Assembly: GCF_017591425.1 (NCBI RefSeq)
Contig: NW_024466512.1
Location: 19,459,501 to 19,523,500 of the forward strand
DNA length: 64,000 bases
Reading direction: 5' to 3'
From: Ochotona curzoniae
Lineage: Eukaryota > Chordata > Mammalia > Lagomorpha > Ochotonidae
The notes below the pieces were generated by a model. It did no database searches, was not told the DNA's origin, and saw only the letters and a program-made list of their open reading frames with translations. Positions within the stretch are counted from its first letter, which is position 1. Each line of letters opens with the position of its first letter. The translations under genes were made by a program, and so were the position numbers. This document shows positions 57,716 to 64,000 of this stretch, in pieces.

Positions 57716-59795
57716 AGCAATGTCACGCAAGGCAAGTCTCAGACATTCACAGAATCTTTGCCTCAAGTGGAGGCTGCCATCCAGACATCTCCCACTGACA
57801 TCAGATACCACCCCGGCCAGGCCTGGTCAGAGGCATGTGGAAAGGCCTGCTCTGACCTGTGCACGCACATACCTTCCCTATGTGAAAAACTGCCTTTCCT
57901 CTTAAAACCCTCCAACAGCGGGACTGGAAGGACCCCTGAACACATGCTCTCCTTGCTCTATAATGTACTCATTCCACAGAGGATTAGATGTGCAGTGCTA
58001 AAGATGGATGCATAACATACTTACTAGGAAAAAAATCATAAGATGTTAGAAAAATCGAAACCAGGAAGGGAAATCAGGCCACAGATCCTGCAGTGGCTTC
58101 AACGAAGCTTTAAATCTGACTCGAGTTTCCTGGCTTTCCATGCAAAGAGGAAAACACCTTGATGAGTTGATTCTTGTCTCCCATAGGAGAGTGTGAGGAG
58201 GAAATGCAGCCATGGGCAGGTGGATTGGCGGGGAGGGTGCGGGAGAGGGTTTCAGGGTCTTGTTAGTGCCAGAACTAAGACAAAGACACCGTTCTCCTCC
58301 TTCCCAGACTTGTGTCAACCTCGTGTTGACTTCCAGTATGTCCTTGTGAGAACGCGAGTCACAGCAGCTCCCTCCTGTCCCTGGTGAATATCTATTTGCT
58401 TTTCAAATTTAGGTTACAGCAAAAATCTTAGAAGCTGTAAGCCCTGCCACCTCCCTGACCTGGCTCAGAGCTTCCCTGGAAAAGAACTCCCAGCACTCGC
58501 AGCCCAAGCCGATGGAATCCTGTCCTCCCACCCGACTCCACAGAAGGGCAGGTCCCCAGGGAACTTTACCAGGAATTCCTTTCCATTCTCAGTTTAAACT
58601 GATACCCATGCTTGAGCAGCCAACTTTCCTTGGAAATAAATGATGGGTGGAGCCAGGGGTAAAATACACGGTAGTCCTATCTTCCAATGCCTTATCTTCC
58701 CTATGCATCTTAACAGATAAATGGAATGACAAGCTGATGACTGATCTCAATTCACAACCCTGCCGTCTCACTTCCTTTTATTTTATTTTTTTTTTACTTG
58801 ACACTCCCATAGTTTCCCCAAGGTGTCCCCCAGGTGTCCTACATGAGCGAAGGAGTCCTGGGGTCATCGCCTGCTGCCTCCCACACTGTGGCCCACCTGG
58901 AAGCAGAGCCAGGCCTTGACCCCAGGTACTCTGAGAGTGGCAACCCCAGCTACACCCTAACCCATGAAAAGCTCAGATTTTGGGATGGAGGTGGGGTGTG
59001 GACACTTTGGCAATTGCCGGCCAGGGTCAGAAGTCTCTTTAGGGTCCTCAACAGCAAGTGGTAGCAAACACGGCAGCTTACAGATGCATAAGATGACCCT
59101 TCCTTCAAAATCCTGGCTATTTCACCTGTATTATTCTGTAAAATGGTGTTTGATACTCTGGCATATCATAAATATATATTTCAGAACTTTCTTTCCCCTA
59201 GTTCACTGGACAAGACCATGGACGGACTCGGTGAGAGTTGAGGCATGAAAAACACACACGAAGAGGGCAAACCCACTGAGTGGACCCCACGTCTTGCGCT
59301 AAGTCCCCACCCTGGGCTCCCCTAAATGAGGAACCCACAAAGACATCCTTAGGACCTCCGTCCTGCCGCTCCAGGGGAAGCAAGAAGCGCGCAGGGCACC
59401 CCCTGGTGGCCGACAGTGGCGAGGCACGGGGGAAGTGGCCACTCTTGAAGTCAGGACAAAAAGAAAAAGGTATGAAGTCTTTGTGAAACAAGTGAGATCA
59501 AGAAGACAAGAAGCAAATCCCAGACTTCTTCAAACTGGGCAGTCTACGAAGCTCCAGTCTAAAGTGCCATAACTCAGCTTCAGACTACGAAACAGGCACC
59601 TCGTTTCACCACCCCCAGTTACACCTTGCTGGGAACCCCAGAGCCAGTGTGGCAGCCCCCAGAGGGTGCTGTGGCGCTAGCTACAGAAGCAAGAACGCTT
59701 TCTTCTGGATAAAAATATTCACACCAAGCAGGCGCTTCTCCCAACTCTGTCCCCCAAAACCACACGGGAAGCCACTAAGGGGCAGGAGAGGACAT

Positions 59796-59848
<53 letters not shown>
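59796..59848. repeat. (AGC)n / (CAG)n trinucleotide tract
   Basis: 53 uninterrupted bases, about 17.7 units, CAG on the plus strand and CTG on the GSTO2 coding strand. It lies in intron sequence and produces an artefactual poly-Ser frame on the plus strand. Confidence 0.97.
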
Positions 59849-59849
<1 letters not shown>

Positions 59850-60499
59850 GAGCTCATGAAAGATGAGTGGATACTCTCAAGGTTTAACTTCAGGTCCCTG
59901 CTGGGCTGATCCAGCTGGGGCCCAACAAACTCAGGGTATGTGCCAGATCAGTCTCCACTCTAACAGGATGGGTGGAAGTAAGAGTCTGTGACCCAACAGG
60001 CCTCCTTGCTGCCTGTGAGTCATGAGCCAGCTCTCCCCTCCCACCCCCCAGACCCCCGCAGGGGAAATTTGGAGCACAGCTTGGCAGTATTGGAGGATGA
60101 AGGCCCACACTGAAAATTCTAAACTGGAACCCTTCCAAGGGGCTTCCTCCACTCAAAATGTATTTGTAAGCTGGTAACAGGGTATTGCTTGGCAATATTT
60201 ACAAACATTTGTAAAATGATGGCGAGTGGGTGGGTGGGATTATCAGCAAGCATTCAACAAATCTGTGAAGGAAAGAGGTCTTTGTAAGGATCCAGGGAGG
60301 GGAAGAAATCACAATAGAGAAGGCTCACGGTACAGGATGTTACAATGGTGTGATCCCATTTTAGGAGAAGAAAACTGTGCATGCAAACCTGTACATATAA
60401 ATGAACGTCTAGAAAAATGTCTACTACTATGTATTCCAAAAAGATCGACTACATTCAAACCGAAGACCAAAGAAAACAAGATTATGTTTTTAAATCCAG

Positions 60500-60790
60500 T
60501 ATCCGTGGTGGGCTTCTGGCATGGTGGTCATCCCATACTGAAGTGCCTGGTTGGAGTCCTGGCTCCAATCTTCCAGACCCAGCTTCCTGCTCAGGCCATC
60601 TACGAGGCAGCAGGTGAGGGCTCAAGTACCAGGAGACCCTGTCATCCACACGGCAGACTCACGTGGAGGTTTGGGCTCCTAGCTTCAGCCTGGCCTAGCT
60701 CTGACTATTGCTGGCATGTATGGAAAGGACCGGGAGAGGGAGCACTCTCTTCCCCGGCCCTTTCCCCCTTTCAAATAAAGCAAAAAATAA
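60500..60790 (+). repeat. C-type SINE, old
   Basis: CATGGTGGTCATCCCATACTG, CAGCTTCCTGCTCAGGCCATC and CCCCCTTTCAAATAAAGC; diverged with old-type tail. Confidence 0.65.
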
Positions 60791-60852
60791 TGCTAATAAA
60801 ACTAAAATATATAAAGTATAAATACATAAATAATATAAATTTGGAAATTAAA

Positions 60853-61130
60853 AGGTGGAGTCAGTGCTGTGGTGCAGTAGGTAAGGCCTCTGCCTGGGAC
60901 ACTGGCATCCCATACACACATGGATTCAACTCCCAGACGCTCCACTCTTTATATCCGGCTCCCTGCTTCAGTTGCTGCATCTTTGCGGAACACCCAGAAA
61001 AAGCTCCTAATTCCTCTCTTTGGAATGGCCCAGCTCCAAGCCATTGTGGCCATTTGGAGAGTGAGCCAGAAGATGGAAGATCTCTCTAACTCTGCCCTTG
61101 AAATAAATAAATAAGTCTTTTAAAAGGTTA
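60853..61130 (+). repeat. C-type SINE, older subfamily
   Basis: GTGGAGTCAGTGCTGTGGTGC is a rabbit-type head; it ends CTTGAAATAAATAAATAAGTC. Confidence 0.75.
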
Positions 61131-61154
61131 AAAAAGAAGAAGAAGAAGAAGAAA
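61131..61154. repeat. (GAA)n tract at SINE tail
   Basis: AAAAAAGAAGAAGAAGAAGA, a GAA run of about 6 units grown from the SINE tail. Confidence 0.85.
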
Positions 61155-61959
61155 CATCATGTCCTTTACACATGGATATGCAAAAAAAAGAAATCCACAA
61201 AAAGGTGGAACTAAAAGCTAGATTTATTTTGGTAGAAACAAGTTGAAGTCCATGCATTATTCTTTCATTAGACACATTTTCATGAACTTTCTAAAGATCC
61301 TGTGTGTATAAGAAGAACTCGTTAAAGAGAACTTTAACAAACTGATAAGGAAAATCAACAAGGTTTCCACAGTTATTGGGCAAAGGTCCTTGAGCAATGT
61401 CACAGGTCCAAACACAAAGGGAGGACAGAGACAGGAAAGCGACACCCAGAAGGACTGTTTGTCTCTCCTAAACAAGCAACTATCATTGTGCACGCAACCT
61501 CAAAAGGAGGTACAGCAGAAGGCGTCATCACCTACTTCAGGCAGCAGCAGGCTGCCCAAATCTTAAGGACAGGAAGTTAGTCTGTTACAGCATAACCCCT
61601 GGGGCCTGCCTGCCTCAGTGCAGTCATTCTACTGCCAAGAGTCCAACCACAAATAGGGAAAAGCTCAAGATTAAAGACGACGCAGGGAATGCCACATCCT
61701 CTGCAGCAACACTCGTCCCAGCCAGCCCCCCTGACACACCCCTGCTGAGTGGGCTGCACACATCACTTTCTGCATTAAAAGGGATTATTTATTTTAAAAT
61801 ATTATGCATGTAATTGGCAAATGCATTCTCATTAAATGTTCAAATAGAGAAAACAGAGTAAAACACAAAGACCCTCCCTCCCTCCCCTGGACAGCCACAA
61901 CGGAGAGCCCCACGTGCAGCTCACATTTTTCACGGTGTTCATTGACACGTGCGTGTTCG

Positions 61960-62210
61960 CATGCACAGTTTTCTTTTCTTCTCCTAAAATGAGATCATAC
62001 CATCTGTATTCCTGGTATATTTCATCTAAACATTTCTGGGTGATCTTTTCATGGCAGTACCCAGCCATCTGCCATATGCATTTTTAACTGTGCCACAGAA
62101 TTTCCCAGGATGAACATAATTATTAACCATTCCCCACTTGATAGATTTTTGGGTTTCTAATTTTTCATCAACAAAAATGCTGCTCTAATAAACATCAAAG
62201 ACATGAAGAA
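61960..62210. repeat. L1-type LINE 3' fragment
   Basis: CACAGAATTTCCCAGGATGAAC, TTAACCATTCCCCACTTGAT and ATGCTGCTCTAATAAACATC follow the order of the widespread phrase 'accatt-cccctattgatgg...atgctgct-atgaacat' of old L1 elements. Orientation is left open. Confidence 0.55.
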
Positions 62211-62689
62211 AACTCTTACATCCTCTGTAACCTGTTTCTACAAACAGCAGCTTTTCATCTACATCAAAATATCAAGATATATAGAAGAAAAGGATAGAAA
62301 GCAAACCCCCATGTAACACTAGTGATTATTTCTGCAAAGTGGAATTATGACATTTTAGAATTTTTCTATATTTTTCTGTAGTTTCCAAATTCTAAGGAAC
62401 AGGTATTAATAATAGTATTAATTATGAGAATAATTATTTTGCTTCTTTTTTTAACATGGTGGGAATGAGTACAGTAGATAGCTGAAATCAATACAACACA
62501 CATTAGTTTATCTAGAAAGCACCCATTAGAATTGGACAATGAGTGACGTGACCCGAGAGTAAGAACACTAAAAATCCCAGCCAGCCTTCCCGGGTCGGGA
62601 CACTCAGCTCCCACATGGGAAACGAGGGTGATCACAGCCTCATGACACATTACTAGATACGCCACTTAGCCAGCATGTCCCGCAAAACC

Positions 62690-63090
62690 ACGTATGTCCA
62701 GCCCAGAACTTGCACATATGTCTCCAGCCGCGTTAGTCATAACAGCCAGGAATGTCCTTTCATACATGGATGGATATAAACAAAACGCTGTGCATCCCTT
62801 CAATAGGATATCCTTACCAACTGTAAGAAGGAAAAAAAGGTGGATCTTGAGAATATTCTATGAAAGAATTCATGAAAGATCACTCATGTGAAACGTCCAG
62901 AGCAAGCAAATCCACAAGGTAAAAAGCAGAGGGTTCCGAAGAAACAGGAAGTGACCGCTAATGATCAAGAGATTACTTCGGGGGAGGGAACAAATGTTCT
63001 GAAATTCAACCTGGCGACAGTCACACAACTTTCCCTGTACTGAAAAAATAGGTAGATTTTACAGTTAGATGGGATGCATCTTTAAAAAGC
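62690..63090 (+). repeat. L1M-type LINE, ORF2 end and 3'UTR remnant
   Basis: TAGTCATAACAGCCAGGAATG, ACATGGATGGATATAAACAA and GAAACAGGAAGTGACCGC, then ATTACTTCGGGGGAGGGAAC and ATTTTACAGTTAGATGGGATG, match the order of old L1 3' ends (aaatgtccatcaaca-gatggataaaca ... gggagggg ... ttttacagtta). Heavily decayed, not coding. Confidence 0.7.
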
Positions 63091-63093
63091 TGT

Positions 63094-63425
63094 TACTGGG
63101 CCCAGCATGGTAGTCTAGCAGCTAAAATTCTTGCCAGGCATCTGCCAGGATCCCATATGGGCCCCAGTTTTAATCCCAACAGCCCCACTTTCCATCCAGC
63201 TCCTTGCTTGTGACCTGGGAAAACAGCTGAGGACAGCTCAAAGTCTTGGGGCCCTGTACCCATGTGGGAGACCCAGAAGAAGCTCTGGACTTCTGGCTTT
63301 GAATTGGCTCAGCTAAGGCCATTGCAGTCGCCTGGAGAGTGAATCATTGGATAGAAGATCTTCCTCTCTGTCTCTCCTCCTCTCTGTATATCTAACTTTC
63401 AAATAAAAATAAAATAAATCTTTAA
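63094..63425 (+). repeat. C-type SINE, young, full length
   Basis: From GGGCCCAGCATGGTAGTCTAG to CTTTCAAATAAAAATAAAATAAATC; body well preserved. Confidence 0.88.
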
Positions 63426-63754
63426 CAAAGAAAGTTGTTGCTGACAAAAATGTAGCAGCAATGAGTTTCATTTGTTGACATTAATGCAATGGAAAGAAAA
63501 TAAATTTGGCTTGTATCTTGCTATATTTAAAAGGCCACAAAAATTATTTTCAGTGAAGAATTATTCAGACACAAATTTTCTTTCCTTTTTATCCTGGTGA
63601 CATTGTAAGAGAAACAAACACTCTGTAAGTAATTCTATCACTAAAACTAAAAATTAGAGAAGAACAACATGAGAACCTAACTACTACCACATAAAGTTAA
63701 TTGGGCTAATGTGTCCTTTTGGCAGAGAAGAATTAACAAATTAAAAATCCAGAT

Positions 63755-64000
63755 GACAAGGAAGGCATTTGGTCTGTTGGAAAAAATGGGTGAAAGGTGC
63801 CTATATTCCATATCAGTATCGGGGTTCCAGTCAAGGCTCCACTCCCAGTTCCAGCCTCCTGCTAAGGTGCACGCTGGAAGGCAGTGGGGATGGTTCAAGT
63901 GGTTGAGTGCCTGCCTCCATGCAGGACTGAGTTCCTGGCTCCTGATCCTTGTGGGCATTTGGAAAGTGAACCAGGAGAGAGACTCTCTCTCAGTCTCTTT
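63755..64000 (+). repeat. C-type SINE, old, runs to window end
   Basis: GTGCCTATATTCCATATCAG, CCAGCCTCCTGCTAAGGTGC and GCATTTGGAAAGTGAACCAGG are SINE blocks in order; cut by the window edge. Confidence 0.6.

Larger units (their letters stand above)
57100..64000. other. GSTO2: GSTO2 intron (partial), repeat-bearing
   Basis: No GSTO2 exon was recognised here, so it is read as one long intron continuing beyond the window; the human gene also has a long intron at this position (recalled). It holds a DNA-transposon-like fragment at 57640-57715, an AT tract at 57512-57528, a CAG tract, four SINEs and LINE fragments. 57720-59780 has nothing I can name. Confidence 0.65.

Noticed and set aside
59649..59909. 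86-codon plus frame with a poly-Ser run
   Set aside because: Artefact of the CAG tract in intronic sequence.

Overview
The window is nuclear DNA from a placental mammal, most likely a lagomorph and probably a pika (Ochotona). It has long introns, GT-AG splice sites, CpG-island promoters, MIR and L1 remnants, and dense tRNA-derived C-type SINEs. The youngest SINEs end in a CCAATAAAAATAAATAAATCTT-like tail and carry a head resembling the pika rather than the rabbit consensus; this is recalled, not searched. No bacterial or phage operon, CRISPR array or other novel multi-gene system was found.

Three protein-coding genes are supported by splice-consistent translation. (1) 1-12.63 kb, minus strand: the 5' part (five coding exons, 264 codons) of CFAP58 (CCDC147), a coiled-coil sperm-flagellum protein. 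It starts in a CpG island at about 12.6-12.96 kb that holds a consensus RFX X-box, a CTCF core, an octamer and GC boxes. (2) 30.6-50.24 kb, plus strand: complete ITPRIP (DANGER), with a non-coding first exon containing an 18-bp minisatellite, a 15.9-kb intron, and one coding exon (551 aa) with a 3'UTR that carries AU-rich elements. (3) 55.79-57.10 kb, minus strand: the last two exons of GSTO2 (88 C-terminal residues), followed to the right by at least 6.9 kb of its preceding intron. The order CFAP58 - ITPRIP - GSTO2 and the relative strands agree with what I recall of human 10q25.1.

The 18 kb between the CFAP58 and ITPRIP promoters is repeat-rich. It contains a 1.4-kb array of degenerate ~60-bp repeats in opposed orientations, a cluster of same-direction SINEs at 22.6-26.2 kb, a likely LTR at 28.6-29.2 kb, and a UBA52 retrocopy at 26781-27645 with an 11-bp target-site duplication that appears to have kept its first intron. 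ITPRIP intron 1, the ITPRIP-GSTO2 interval and the GSTO2 intron hold mainly old MIR, SINE and LINE fragments and microsatellites, including (GT)22 and a ~17-unit CAG tract.

The three genes are neighbours by synteny, not a pathway: an axonemal structural protein, a membrane modulator of IP3 receptor calcium release, and an omega-class glutathione transferase.
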